A DNA stretch of 64,000 bases from Macrosoma leucophasiata (lineage: Eukaryota > Arthropoda > Insecta > Lepidoptera > Hedylidae), in NCBI GenBank assembly GCA_036365455.1, contig JAWQUS010000030.1, positions 6,820,001 through 6,884,000 of the forward strand, given 5' to 3'. The notes beneath the pieces were generated by a model. It had not been told where the DNA came from. It saw nothing but the letters and a program-made list of their open reading frames with translations, and made no database searches. The translations under genes and the position numbers were made by a program. The stretch's first letter is position 1. Each line of letters begins with the position of its first letter. Shown in pieces: positions 32,984 through 43,509 of the stretch.

Positions 32984-33152
32984 TCTCGTGTCACAATGTT
33001 TGTCCTCAATGGACTCCTAAACCACTTAACCGATTATAATAAAATTCGCACACCATGTGCAGTTCGATCCAACTTGAGAGATAGGATAGCTTACATTACG
33101 CTATGACTAATAGGAGCAGAGCAGCGCGGGCGAAGCCGGGGCGGGCCGCTAG
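32984..33152 (+). mobile_element. Short Helitron-like element, 169 bp
   Basis: Starts TCTCGTGTCACAATG after A and ends GGGGCGGGCCGCTAG before T. Related elements are at 37388-37579 and 41330-41425. Non-autonomous. Confidence 0.75.
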
Positions 33153-33889
33153 TAATATATATAACATCTTAATATCTGCCTAGTTCACGTAAGTATCTAT
33201 ATAAATAGCGGTTTGCATTTGAATGCTCTGAAAAACTTTTGGAAGGATTTTAAGGCACAATATTGTACCTATTTTTTTCGAAAATAATAAAAATCTAAGC
33301 AAAAATAAGGATTTAATTTCAACTTTTTAACTTTTGGACTAGAATGTATTTTGAATATTTTATGACATTAATTTATTATCACTGGTTCATTGGAATGTAG
33401 ACAAATCATTACGGTCGAATGATCCGCGGGCCAATTGGTTGGGGCCGTTTAGACCTAAGTGTTAGTGCCCAAATACCTAGGTATTAAGCGATCTCCCAAA
33501 ATAATTTAGAACATATTGATCAAATAACTGAATCAAATATTGTTAAGTGGATAATAAGGCAAAGATAAAAATATCTTTCATGTTCGCGATACGTTATTGT
33601 TTATTGATAGGTTTTTTTTTAAATAAGCACATCGCACAGTTTTTTCGTACGTAACATATTTTTTTTCTTTTTACTTATCAACGTGGGTCTATTACGAGTT
33701 CCAGCAAACTACGGTCGTGTTTTTTAATACCTGCTACAAATAAGTATGCATATGCGCACATAACACTTCACTAGGTACTTCTTTATACTGACTAAACTGA
33801 CGGATGAAAAGCTTGTGGTTTGCTCCAAATGTGTGTGAATATTTTTAAATACCGATATTACGGTCTAGTAAACTAAAAAAAGTACATAC
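33153..33889. other. Gene-free sequence next to the candidate exon
   Basis: AT-rich. It would be intron downstream of 33890-34060 on the minus strand. Confidence 0.4.
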
Positions 33890-34060
33890 CTGCAGTAGCA
33901 ATATTAGCGTTAGTCTTGTACTCTCGTTCGTCATTCGACATAGACCGCAGGTTCCTCACAGAGGCCATCTTGTAGTCCTCTCTAAGCGCCAGTGACGCAC
34001 TATCTATGTACGACCGCGGGAATTGGCTTATTGTTCTAATTTGCGTGGAGGGATTTGTAC
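33890..34060 (-). CDS. Candidate internal exon, protein not recognised
   Basis: On the minus strand a good acceptor (attcaatctttgcag, ending at 34061) precedes an open 171-nt stretch that ends in CTGCAG with donor GTATGT at 33889. The exon would complete a codon with 2 nt, encode 56 residues, and leave 1 nt. The peptide is polar and plausible, with ISQFPRSYIDSASLALRED, KMASVRNLRSMSNDEREYK and TNANIATA. No transposon family overlaps it, and it is more GC-rich than its flanks. Its 5' phase matches the 3' phase of the Runt exon 12 kb upstream on the same strand, so it may be a downstream exon of that gene. It could also belong to another gene. I do not recognise the family. Confidence 0.55.
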
Positions 34061-34457
34061 CTGCAAAGATTGAATGCTTATTATACCTTTTGTATCTTAA
34101 GGTAAAGAATGTGGCAGAAAAAAAAAAGTAAACATTTATCGATAAACGAAATTGAATATTGCTTTTATCAATGCGTGTGCTCACAATTTATGGTGCTAGC
34201 TATCAAATTGAATAGGTTTTAACTTCTTTCATAGAATAGGTATCAGTGTGTTAAAATTAGTATCATTGTATAATATGAAGTCATTTCCCCAATATAGGTA
34301 TGTTTAAATATTTTCTTCATACCACATAAGGGCTTTTATCATGGTTTTCACCATTATTCAGGTATTTTTTTTAGAACGGTGCACAAATAGATACGAATTT
34401 GTCTATATTTATTATATCTTATTGAGTTCCAAAACTCAAAAAATATATTTTCATGAC

Positions 34458-34757
34458 ATGAGGTGGTAAACAAGCATACAAGTGATGTAAGTGAATACCT
34501 ACTGTATATACATCAACTTTCATAAAAACCGAAGATTTCAGTGAAGATGCGTGGCCACTGCTAAGTTGTTACACTTCTGTGCCAGAAATGACGGGGCCGT
34601 AGGTACATTACCACCTCACCGGAACACGACAGCACTGAATACCACTGTATTCAGAGCTGTCGTGTTAACTAATACTATCATTTAGCGGCAAATATATAAC
34701 GAAATGTGGTGGTACCCTTCGCCCGCGGGCTCCCTTACTGGAGCTCTATTGCCAGTA
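34458..34757 (-). mobile_element. Family A retroposon, with internal inverted duplication
   Basis: Reversed copy from 'ggtaaacaagcatacaagtg' to 'gagctctattgccagt'. The text 'cacgacagcactgaatacca' is followed by an inverted partial copy 'ctgtattcagagctgtcgtg'. Confidence 0.82.
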
Positions 34758-34817
34758 TGTGAAAAAAATGGGTCAAGTTTGCAGAACAGTACAGGTAATT
34801 TTTATTGCCTTTCTATC

Positions 34818-35027
34818 TCCCACCAAATGGTAGTGTTCAGCACCATCGTGTTCCGGTCAATGGTAATTTAATAATGGCCCCGTAATAACTATCACAGAGA
34901 CAATAACAGGTCTCAACGCGTCTGGATTTTGACCTCTGGCCTCTGTGTGAGTGTCTATAGGCTGTATTCATCACTTAACATCAATATGAACTATATGCTT
35001 GTTTGCCACCTTCATTACATAAAAAAA
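34818..35027 (+). mobile_element. Family A2 retroposon, head missing
   Basis: 'ccaccaaatggtagtgttca' to 'cattacataaaaaaa'. Another truncated A2 copy follows at once. Confidence 0.8.
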
Positions 35028-35203
35028 TGTATGGCTCCGTAATAAATATCACGGAGACGTAACAACTTATGTCTCAGGAGTGGCAACGCATCTGCATTTG
35101 ACCTCTGGTTTTTATGTAGATGTATAGGCATATATAGGCTGCAGTCATCACTTAACATCAATGCGATCTGCATCTTGTTTGCCACCTTCCTAACATACAA
35201 AAA
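35028..35203 (+). mobile_element. Family A2 retroposon, tail half
   Basis: 'tccgtaataaatatcacgga' to 'ccttcctaacatacaaaaa'. With 34818-35027 it forms a head-to-tail dimer of truncated copies. Confidence 0.8.
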
Positions 35204-37005
35204 GGGAAAACGCGTCCCATGTCACATACCTAATGTGTTATAAAACTTTAGGTCTCGGAATATCCTTTTAATTCCATCTCTACATTTCGTATACCGCCTT
35301 TAAAAAGACCAGGTATAATTCAATTTAAAATTGCATTTCCGGATACAAAATAAATAGCCATGCAAGCCCATGTGTCAATCACCTAGTTAGAAATTAGGTG
35401 TTTTTTTAACGCAACAAAAAATACCGACGTGGGCGTCTAAGTGTAAAGATGCCGCCACAATAATTTGGGATCGCTATAAAAAAAGCGAGTGCACATAATT
35501 AGTTTATGAGTTTACACAATGCAAAAAAATGTATCGATGCTGCAATTATGTTGTGAAATCGACATAAACAAATGCTGGTTAGTTAATTATTGTTATATTG
35601 TATGGTCGACTAGTGATGTACGCGGTGTTTCGCTGCATGTATATTTGGTGGTGTTAAATATAAAAACGGCCATTGTTATTTTCTAAGCTTTCACTTATTT
35701 ATTGAATACTTCAAACTTGATTTGATGTTTTGTGATATAAACTTGGCTTTAGTCAAACTGCTTCATTGTCAAACTACGTCAGAGAGGTGAAACTACGTCA
35801 ATCAGGTGATTAAAAAAAAAGACAGAGTTATTGCCGATATTATGAGTTGGTATGAATGTTTTGTAAGGTAACTACTTACTATTACACAAAATACTTACAG
35901 GGTTTTCATAGGATTTTAAAAAATATATCTCATGTATGAGAGTAACCATTAAAAAACCTGAAAATTTGGACACAAATACTCCGTCGACTTATCAGACTTT
36001 TAGTTTTTGAATTGTACACCGTAACATACACACGTTGTAACATACCTACGGTAAGAGAAGAAATGTTTAATCCCTCAAGCAACCAGAAAAATATGACAAT
36101 AATTTTATTATTGTTCTTGTACCCTATAGGGTCCATCTGCTGCTTCAGTTAACAGTTTTATTTGTAACATTATCCGTTACAAAATATTCCTTAGAATGTT
36201 AACAAGAATAAAACTTAAACATCATTTTCAATTAAATTAGTTATATTTTACATGTATTGAAGAACGTTAAAACATTTTGCAACATCACTTATGAAAGAGT
36301 AGGTATAGAAAATGAAAAAGAGTACAAACATAAAAAAGCCATCGATATCGAGTATCGACAATCGGTCCGAGCAACACAATTAGCGCGGGTCACTGCGAAG
36401 CGGCTTACACTGGGGCATCTACAAATTAAGTCTATTAACTCTAACTTTTAAGTCCCTTGTGCACGCGATATCTTCCTTTCTTGTCCCGTGGAGTTTGGGG
36501 CTTATGCGTTAAGTACTACTTTGTCCCCTTTACTCTTTGTTTTTGAGATATCTGTGTAATAAGCAGGATTTTCGTGCCGATGTTATTCATACACGACTGA
36601 TTAGATGCAGTTAAATGAGGATCGGAGCTGTTTGGATTTGTTTTGTTTTTGAACGGTGTAAATGTTAGGGTAAAATTACTAAAATTGGTTGATAGGATTT
36701 TTTTGGTGATTTTTGACATTTTGATAAAGAAGTCAAGTTAGCTACTTATTAATTGGTTATTTAAAAGAAAATTATTTATTAAAACATTCGTAATTACTAA
36801 ACAAGTGATGGAAGCCACATTTGATAGAAAAGAAATACATTTTTCTCATTTTTAACAATATACTATTATGCCAACTAATAGATAAATAGGTACATACTTT
36901 GTACAAAACACAAATTAGTGATAAATCTAGGGAATGTTTTGTTTTTCAATTTAGGCACTTCATCTCAAACCTCAACAAAACTTTCTAAACGTGGATTATT
37001 TATTG
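35204..37005. other. Gene-free AT-rich sequence
   Basis: No repeat family from the window and no convincing exon. Confidence 0.45.
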
Positions 37006-37019
37006 AATTACTTAATGTA

Positions 37020-37300
37020 CTACTAATACGCTGGAGATCCTGGGTTCGATTCCCGGGTCGGGGACTATCAGAGATAACGGTTTAAAATCCTTTATCTCTG
37101 CTTCTATTGGGATTTTTCCATTTTCTGGAAGTTTCCCAGTACCCCGGAGTTTGGTAATGTGCCCGGAGATGGCAACAGGTTCGCCACCTGTTACATGGGC
37201 CAAAACGTAACCGGCGAGTCGTGGGTGTTTGCATGTATGATTGAATGCATGCATTTACCTCTGCCTACCCCTTCGGGGATTACAGGCGTGAAGTTACGTT
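37020..37300 (+). mobile_element. Family F SINE, 14-bp target duplication
   Basis: Starts inside the tRNA head, so box A is missing. It has a perfect box B (GGTTCGATTCC) and the full body to 'ggcgtgaagttacgtt'. AATTACTTAATGTA at 37006-37019 and 37301-37314 flanks it exactly. This is a 5'-truncated but recent retroposition. Confidence 0.93.
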
Positions 37301-37387
37301 AATTACTTAATGTAATGAACGAAAATTAAAAACAGCATCTAACAAAAGCAGTAAAATTGAAGTTGTTGGTTGGCGATTCGGAAACAG

Positions 37388-37579
37388 CGCGTCACGTTGT
37401 TTGTCCGCTATGGACTAATTACTACTACGAAACTACTAAACCGATTTTAATCAAACTTCGCACAACATGTGCAATTTGACCCAACTTAAAAGATAGCTTA
37501 CATCTCAATTTATAGTCTTAACATTTTAATACTGCCTTCTGGTAAATTGCACCCGAACAAAGTCGGTGCGGGCCGCTAG
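37388..37579 (+). mobile_element. Short Helitron-like element
   Basis: 'gcgtcacgttgtttgtccgc' to 'tcggtgcgggccgctag'. Relative of 32984-33152, with a longer middle. Confidence 0.68.
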
Positions 37580-37815
37580 AATTTTTATATAAAATAGGCT
37601 CCTATTGTTAATGTACAAGCATAGCATTGTAGCTTTAAAGTAATACCTAAATTATATCTATTAAGATGTTTCAGGTTCATTCGTCTAGACTCGGAATTTT
37701 TAGTATCGTGTATTTGGTGAATCACAATATACCCACACATGATAAATGCGTTGAATAATTTTGAAACTAGTAACAATTATAAAATTTAATTACAGTGTTT
37801 TCCTTGTATATTGTA

Positions 37816-37862
37816 ATCATCAATATGTTTTAATGCCCCCTGCATTAAAACATATTGATGAT
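37816..37862. repeat. Perfect 21-bp inverted duplication, loop CCCCT
   Basis: 37816-37836 is the exact reverse complement of 37842-37862. Weaker symmetry continues outside ('attgtaatcat' versus 'gcaattacatt'). Confidence 0.92.
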
Positions 37863-37997
37863 AAGCAATTACATTATATTCCTAAATGGCCTAAAGAGAA
37901 TCAATCATACGTATTACATAGGTACTCTCGACTCTCGAGTATCAATGGCGAGCGAGGTGAAAGGGTTAAAATGTTTTGGTTTAGCTAAGAAAATAGG

Positions 37998-38543
37998 ATC
38001 CCACTGCAGAAGCATTTTGTTCATCCAGATATGCTACAAACCTAATTTTTACGCATATTTATAATCTAGAGAATATTATATATATCCACTAGGTTGCCTA
38101 TAAAAATTTGGCCGCAAGTATTTTTAATTATATTATTTTATTTTTAACAGCCAGCTACTCTTAAATGCGGCCGATTTAGTTTGACTCCCGTATATCATAA
38201 TAATAAGAAAAAATAGCTATAATTTGATATATAAATAATACATTTACGTTATGGACGTAAAAAGTTATCGGGGCGGAACAAAAATATGTAGAGGCGGCCA
38301 AGTGCGCAACGGCAGCCGTAATTTTTCACAGTCTTTATGCATATTTCCGTGAAGTAGACGATATCTCATTGAAAAAACAAGTAAAAAAAATCTTTCCCGA
38401 TAAAAAATAATAAATAAATACTTGCAGCCATTTTTTGATAGGCAACCTAATATATATATTCTCTAGATTAGTCTAGATTATAGATATGCGTAAAAATAGG
38501 TTTGCAGCATATCTGGATGAACGAAATGATTCTGCAGTGGGAT
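37998..38543. mobile_element. TIR/foldback element, about 120-bp arms
   Basis: The left arm (37998-38125, 'atcccactgcagaagcattt', 'catccagatatgct') is the reverse complement of the right arm (38425-38543). Total 546 bp, no coding. The middle carries 'aatgcggccgatttagtttg'. Confidence 0.85.
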
Positions 38544-38639
38544 TCTAACCTAAAATATTCATAATTATTTTGGTCTGTGTTTAAATAACGTACACTTAGC
38601 ATTATAGCACAATGCTGTTTTTTGTTAAAATGCTGTTCG

Positions 38640-38885
38640 CGGTGCATTGCGGTGCTTCTATCCACATCGTTATTCCAGCCGAAAGACGTCCATTGCTAGA
38701 CATAAGCGACCACCAAAAATGCTTTATTGCATCATGTTGGAGAAAATGCCATAATCGCCACACTTGGCATGCTGGTTGGTGATCGTAGTAGCGGTAGTTA
38801 TATCGCGACACGCTGCTGGTCACCCCGCGTTGTATTTATTACCACCCTATGGGAATGGTTTGATTACCATTGTTCGGTTGACTGA
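38640..38885 (-). mobile_element. Family D LINE 3'-UTR remnant
   Basis: Reversed D landmarks: 'gaaagacgtccattgctaga', 'cgccacacttggcatgctgg' and 'accattgttcggttgac'. Confidence 0.68.
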
Positions 38886-38949
38886 TTGCAGTAGCGGAAG
38901 AATTCGCCTCCAATAGTGGGTGGTGTCGTCACGTTCCGATGCCTTTTGC

Positions 38950-39125
38950 TTTGTATGTATGTATCTTCACGCCAGATCCCTAACGGGGTAGGCAGAGAGT
39001 ATAGAGCGCCAGATATCCCTCCCGGTTCTGACAAACCTCTCGTGCCTCGTCTACCTTCATCATTCTCTTCATACATGCACGCCGATTCCTAATACTTTTG
39101 ACCCCACCATCAGACAGAACTTTGT
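38950..39125 (-). mobile_element. LINE 3'-end fragment
   Basis: Same family and same 3' end as 402-1345: ATAC microsatellite, reversed 'gcctaccccgttagggatct', NRRACMKRMM-type codons. 5'-truncated at about 39125. Confidence 0.85.
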
Positions 39126-39174
39126 AAGTGGTTATAAAGCATCTTGTTATTTCATTACTTACCTACTTATTTAA

Positions 39175-39471
39175 CTGGCTCTATAGCCTAGTGGTAGCAG
39201 GCGACTACTACTACGCTGGAGGTCCTGGGTTCGATTCTCGGGTCGGAGGCTATCAGAGATAACGGTTTAAAATCCTTTATCTCTGGTTATATCGGGATTT
39301 TTTCTTTTTCTGGAAGTTTCCTAGTACCTCAGAGGTAGGTAATGTGCCCGGAGATGGCAACAGACCTGTTACATGCTGTTACAGCGAATCGTGGGTGTTT
39401 GCATGTATGCTTGAATGCATGCATTTACCTCTGCTTACCCCTTCGGGGATTACAGGCGTGAAGTTACGTTG
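39175..39471 (+). mobile_element. Family F SINE, full length, 8-bp target duplication
   Basis: Complete tRNA-like head with box A (TAGCCTAGTGG) and box B (GGTTCGATTCT), body, and tail 'aagttacgtt'. TTATTTAA at 39167-39174 and 39472-39479 flanks it. Confidence 0.93.
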
Positions 39472-39518
39472 TTATTTAAAAAATGGGGTTGGCATAGGCA
39501 TAGAATATGTAATAATAC

Positions 39519-39543
39519 CACAGTCTAAAGAAAACGAACGTGT
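39519..39543 (+). mobile_element. 25-bp insertion with 9-bp direct repeats
   Basis: CACAGTCTAAAG..GAACGTGT is flanked by TAATAATAC on both sides (39510-39518, 39544-39552). Family B copies without it carry a single TAATAATAC. The same 25-bp sequence occurs alone at three other places. Confidence 0.75.
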
Positions 39544-39644
39544 TAATAATACTATGTATACGTAGAATGGACACTTCGACGTCCGGCCCGATTTCCCCAC
39601 CTCACCTAACCTCGTCCCCTCTTATGGGCGACGTTTGGTATTCT

Positions 39645-39677
39645 CACAGAATAGATAAATAATTTATCTATTCCGTG
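39645..39677. mobile_element. 33-bp palindromic insertion with 8-bp target duplication
   Basis: An almost perfect palindrome (CACAGAATAGATAAAT and its complement, one mismatch) flanked by GGTATTCT at 39637-39644 and 39678-39685. The B copy at 19541 has the empty site with one GGTATTCT. The signature is hAT-like, and the insert is little more than two joined terminal repeats. Confidence 0.82.
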
Positions 39678-40029
39678 GGTATTCTCTATAGCACATTAGA
39701 TGCACGTGTAAATACACGTCACTGGTTGATGTCTGTGCAATAGAGACCAAATTAAGCGTTTGTGTGGAATTTTGGCGGAGTGTCCGCGGTGTGGCATAGG
39801 CAAATATTACTCCGTACTAATGTGTATACATTGTATTAAGAATTGAAAACAAAACGTAGCTTCACAAAGGTCGTATCAGTGGCAGTATTGTAGTTATGTA
39901 AACAAACATAATGCAATATATCAGCTGCTCCATACATTTAGTGGTGGGGCGTGATCAATATAAATATTGAATAGCTGATTTTTTTGCACTTTAGCCACTT
40001 TAGACACTACTTATCTTTATCTAAGTATA

Positions 40030-41317
40030 AGGTTGGGGAAAAAATTTCTTCGCATTTTTCAAGATAATTCAAAACATTTTTTAATATAGTTTATTTAAAT
40101 TTAACTAAAGTATGTACGTACCATTTTGTTCGATAACCTTTTGCCATCTTGTATGTAGGGACATGATCCCATTGCTATAAAAATTTAGGGACTTCTCATT
40201 AAAATACCGCGACAAGTGGATTTGGCAGTCCTCTCGTGATGTTAACCTAACATTGCATAAAGAATTCTGAGGAGACCGAAACAGGTGGAAATCTGAAGGT
40301 CAGGACTATACGGCGGATGCATTAACACCTCCCAGCCAAACTCTCTTAATTTTTGCTGAGTGGCTATAGATGTGTGAGGTCTAGCGTTATCATGATGAAA
40401 TACCACACCCCTTCTGTTGATCAATTCCGGCCGCTTTCTCTCAACTTCTTGCTTTAATCTCATCAGTTGTTCGCAGTAGAGTTCAGAATCGACAGTCCTG
40501 CCTGGTGGTAATAGCTCATAATGAATAATGCCCTTCCAATCCCACCACCTGTGCCCACCACACACACAACATCACCTTATTGCGAGTTAACCCGGGTTTC
40601 GCCACAGTCTGTGAAGCCTGACCGGCCTTTGACCACGATCTTTTTCGCACGTTTTTGTCGTACGTGATCCATTTTTCATCACCAGTCCATCAGCTTCTTC
40701 AAAAATGATTCGGTTTCATTACGTCGTAATAAAGAATCACAAATGAGTACATGGTTCATTAGGTTTCTTTCAGTGAGCTCGTGAGGTACCCAAATATCGA
40801 GCTTTTTTTTGTACCCAGCTTTTTTCAAATGCGCCAAAACTGTTTTGTGATCAATTCTCAGTTCTTCAGCTACGTCGTAATTACTGATACGTCGATCTTG
40901 CTCCACTTTTTCAAAAATGGCATCCATTTTATCCGTAATAGGGAGACCAGAGCGAGGTGCATCTTTGACATCAAAATTTCCGGATTGAAAACGCTTAAAC
41001 CAAATTTGTGCTACTCTGACAGACACTGCACTAGGTCCATAAACATCGCAAATGTTTTTCGCTGCTTGCGTTGCATTTTTACCTTTTTTGTAGTAAAATT
41101 TTAAAATGTATCGAATTTCTTCATTAGATTCACTCATCTTGACAGTACGAAAAACAAATGAAAATCACACATTTGCCTAATTTGAATTTGGAATTATGTT
41201 CTTTAAAATTTTAACTTTCAATGATACCAAAACCAGCCAGATACAAATACTACAGCCAAAGAGATTTTATTACAAGTTCATACATACTTTAATGCGAAAA
41301 GACTTTTTCCCCAACCT
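40030..41317 (-). mobile_element. mariner-family transposon, inactivated
   Basis: The 1.29-kb element has inverted ends: AGGTTGGGGAAAAA on the left (40030) and TTTTTCCCCAACCT on the right (ending 41317). TA-rich flanks fit TA-target insertion. The transposase reads on the minus strand. Size and ends are typical of mariner. Confidence 0.93.
40242..41137 (-). pseudogene. mariner transposase pseudogene
   Basis: The family cuts and pastes its own element with a D,D34D nuclease. The N-terminal part (40679-41137, 152 residues from MSESNEEIRYILKFYYKKGK) carries the paired helix-turn-helix DNA-binding region (VAQIWFKRFQSGNFDVKD, IDHKTVLAHLKKAGYKKK). The first catalytic aspartate motif TGDEKW is present but shifted out of frame just after LKKLMDW. 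The middle motif HDNARPH is intact in the 40242-40565 frame and leads to HPPYSPDL. The third aspartate (SDFHLFRS) lies in another frame after a small deletion. At least three frame breaks show that this copy cannot make an active enzyme. Confidence 0.93.
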
Positions 41318-41329
41318 ATTATATAAAAT

Positions 41330-41425
41330 TCTCGTGTCACAGTGTTTGTAACAATACTCCTCCCAAACGGCTTGACCGAATCATTATATAATTTTGTGTG
41401 TGTATTTGGTAAATATGCAATTCGG
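41330..41425 (+). mobile_element. Helitron-like 5' end
   Basis: TCTCGTGTCACAGTGTTTGT matches the 5' end of the 32984-33152 element. No CTAG end follows. It abuts the mariner right end. Confidence 0.55.
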
Positions 41426-41548
41426 TTATAGTATATTTTTTTTAGTTATAGTTATACCTATTGCAAACCGACGACCGATTTTAAGTCAAATTTAAAAGTC
41501 AGTGTAGGTGCATGATGTGATATATCAACAAAGACCTTCCAGGTACAA

Positions 41549-41675
41549 TAAGACCAGTGGTCAAAATGCAGATGCGTTACCACTTCTGAGGCCTAAGGTG
41601 TTATGCCTCTGTGCCGGAAATTAGAAGACCGTACAGTGCTAAACACTACCATTTAGCAGCAAGGTCATGCGGAGT
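41549..41675 (-). mobile_element. Family A fragment
   Basis: Reversed: 'ggtcaaaatgcagatgcgtt', 'cctaaggtgttatgcctctg' and 'taaacactaccatttagcag'. Confidence 0.75.
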
Positions 41676-42461
41676 CATGGTTTAAAAGTTCATTTACGCG
41701 TCATTATAGAGAACTTTTGAATATTTCTTTCACACATGTCATGTTGTCGCGCGACTATTGTGCAGCTGCAGATTTTCATTCGCGATTTCAAGTTGACCAT
41801 AGAAAAGTTGTTCACGTTTATGAGTAAAAGGACCTCAAAAATCGGCTGCGTTTTAAAAGTCACCTTCAATATTAAGTATTTTATAATATTCTGCTTCATA
41901 ATTAAAATATATTGAATCAAGCGCCAAAAACGTGTCGTAGCTTCACAAAGGTACCGGTAGCAGTTGTGCACCGTGCGTGCTTACAACTTATTACAGATAT
42001 AATTTCACTATTGTTTGCCGCCGGCTCTGCCACCCCATATGGCGTAACGTGCTTTTTTACCTTCGTCAGCCAATTTTGTCGATAGTTCGAGCTCCTTTTG
42101 AAAGTCCTTAGTTTCGCGTGCAGGATGTAGGCGGAAGACATGCATTATCGTGTTTTGGGTTCCGTATTTTGATAATGAATTTGAAAATATGGTCGCTTTT
42201 TGTGTATTTGTTTTAGTTGCTGCTGCAAATACATGGTTTTGATTATGAAGTCATAATAGGTACAAAGATTTTGATTTATTGTTTATTTTGAACACTTATT
42301 CAGAATCGAATAATTCTGTCTAGAATAAATGATGAATGAATGATGGTTACGATAGTACAATTGACCCATTAATAGGTAACATACGTTGTTATAAAAATTT
42401 TTTTTCTTGAATAATTAATTATCATCACGACCTGACGTTACTGGTACACTACCACTCTACT
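41676..42461. other. Gene-free sequence
   Basis: No exon or repeat recognised. 41990-42090 is GC-richer than its surround. Confidence 0.4.
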
Positions 42462-42793
42462 ACCATGATAGTAGAGTTCCAAAGCAGGATTTCGAGTGCG
42501 TAGACACCATCGCATTACCTAAACTATCTGCCGCCAAATGGTAGTGTTCAGCCCTAACGTGTTCCAGTTAGATGGAATATAGAGTATGGCAACGTATTAA
42601 CTGTCACAGAGACAGTTAATACAACCGTATTGAGAGTAGTCTCCCTGAATAGTACCCTCTCGGAAAGACTCTTTTTGACAGATGCGTTGCCACCCCTGAG
42701 ATGTGGTAACGACAGAGGGGTGGCAACGCATCTACCTTGTGACTTCTGGTTGTTGTGTAGGTGCTACGAGCTTGTTCACCACCTAGATTATAC
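42462..42793 (+). mobile_element. Family A2 retroposon, rearranged
   Basis: Head half at 42462-42620 and tail half at 42700-42793. Between them an inverted duplication of A2 text forms an 18-bp perfect hairpin (42680-42697 with 42716-42733, AGATGCGTTGCCACCCCT). Confidence 0.78.
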
Positions 42794-42805
42794 CAAAAAA
42801 AATGC

Positions 42806-42935
42806 AAACAACTAGACCCGAAATAATGATTTAATTTTGTAGACCATACAAATATTTCTCTCGATGCGGGGATCGAACTCGGAACCATTGCATGAAGCAG
42901 TCATTATACACAGCTGGACTAACTGGATCATCATC
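42806..42935 (-). mobile_element. tRNA-derived SINE, family E, reversed
   Basis: On the minus strand box A reads TTAGTCCAGCTG (worn) and box B GTTCGATCCCCGC. 'gaaatatttgtatggtctac' follows, as in 5059-5275. Confidence 0.72.
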
Positions 42936-42943
42936 ATCGTCAA

Positions 42944-43052
42944 TTGTCTGACAGAAGTTTGAGAAACTTCTGTCAGACAAATGTCACGTCTGTCAGACAA
43001 ACGTCAGAAGAAGTTTGAGAAACTTCTGTCAGACAAATGTCACCTCAGTCTG
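42944..43052. repeat. Palindrome plus direct repeats of a TCTGTCAGACAA unit
   Basis: 42944-42960 and 42964-42980 are exact inverted copies (TTGTCTGACAGAAGTTT, 3-nt loop). The unit 'cttctgtcagacaaatgtca' is then repeated at 43023-43042. Confidence 0.88.
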
Positions 43053-43060
43053 CCCGGGAC

Positions 43061-43175
43061 CAAGGAAGCTGAAAAGCGACCGAAACGTCGGGTTGATTTT
43101 AAAAATCATTTTAGTTTAATATACGCGAGATAAATCCGTAAAAATAGTTTTATTTCAATGAGTGTAGCTCGCGAA
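43061..43175 (+). repeat. Family Y repeat
   Basis: 'gctgaaaagcgaccgaaacg', 'tcgggttgattttaa', 'cgcgagataaatccg'. Reversed relatives at 1350 and 27797. Confidence 0.6.
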
Positions 43176-43509
43176 AACCTAAGAACATATCAAATTAGAG
43201 TACCTGACAATTTGATATGTGGGTATAATCATTGGGCGTTTTATTTATAACTATTCGATGCAGGCTTTTAATAATTTCTGACTCTTTATGACGTTTGAAT
43301 AAAAGAATACTTAAACGACAGATTCCTTGAAAATCGCGAGAGTGTGACGTCTGTTACGAGCCTTACGAGGAATAACTGGTCTAATTGATTGTACATAATT
43401 AGATTTAATAGAGTTTATATAGAATAAGTAAATTTTGCTTACGCCTAGCAATAAAAAAGTTCGAGGAAGATTGAGGTGAATGGTTTCGTAGTTTGTTTCC
43501 TTGTTTTGT

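Larger units (their letters stand above)
39501..39792 (-). mobile_element. Family B element carrying two small insertions
   Basis: Reversed B copy with a 10-bp target duplication, GGCATAGGCA (39491-39500 and 39793-39802). Compared with the copies at 19541 and 22910 it has two extra pieces, at 39519-39543 and 39645-39677, each flanked by its own short direct repeat. Confidence 0.88.
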
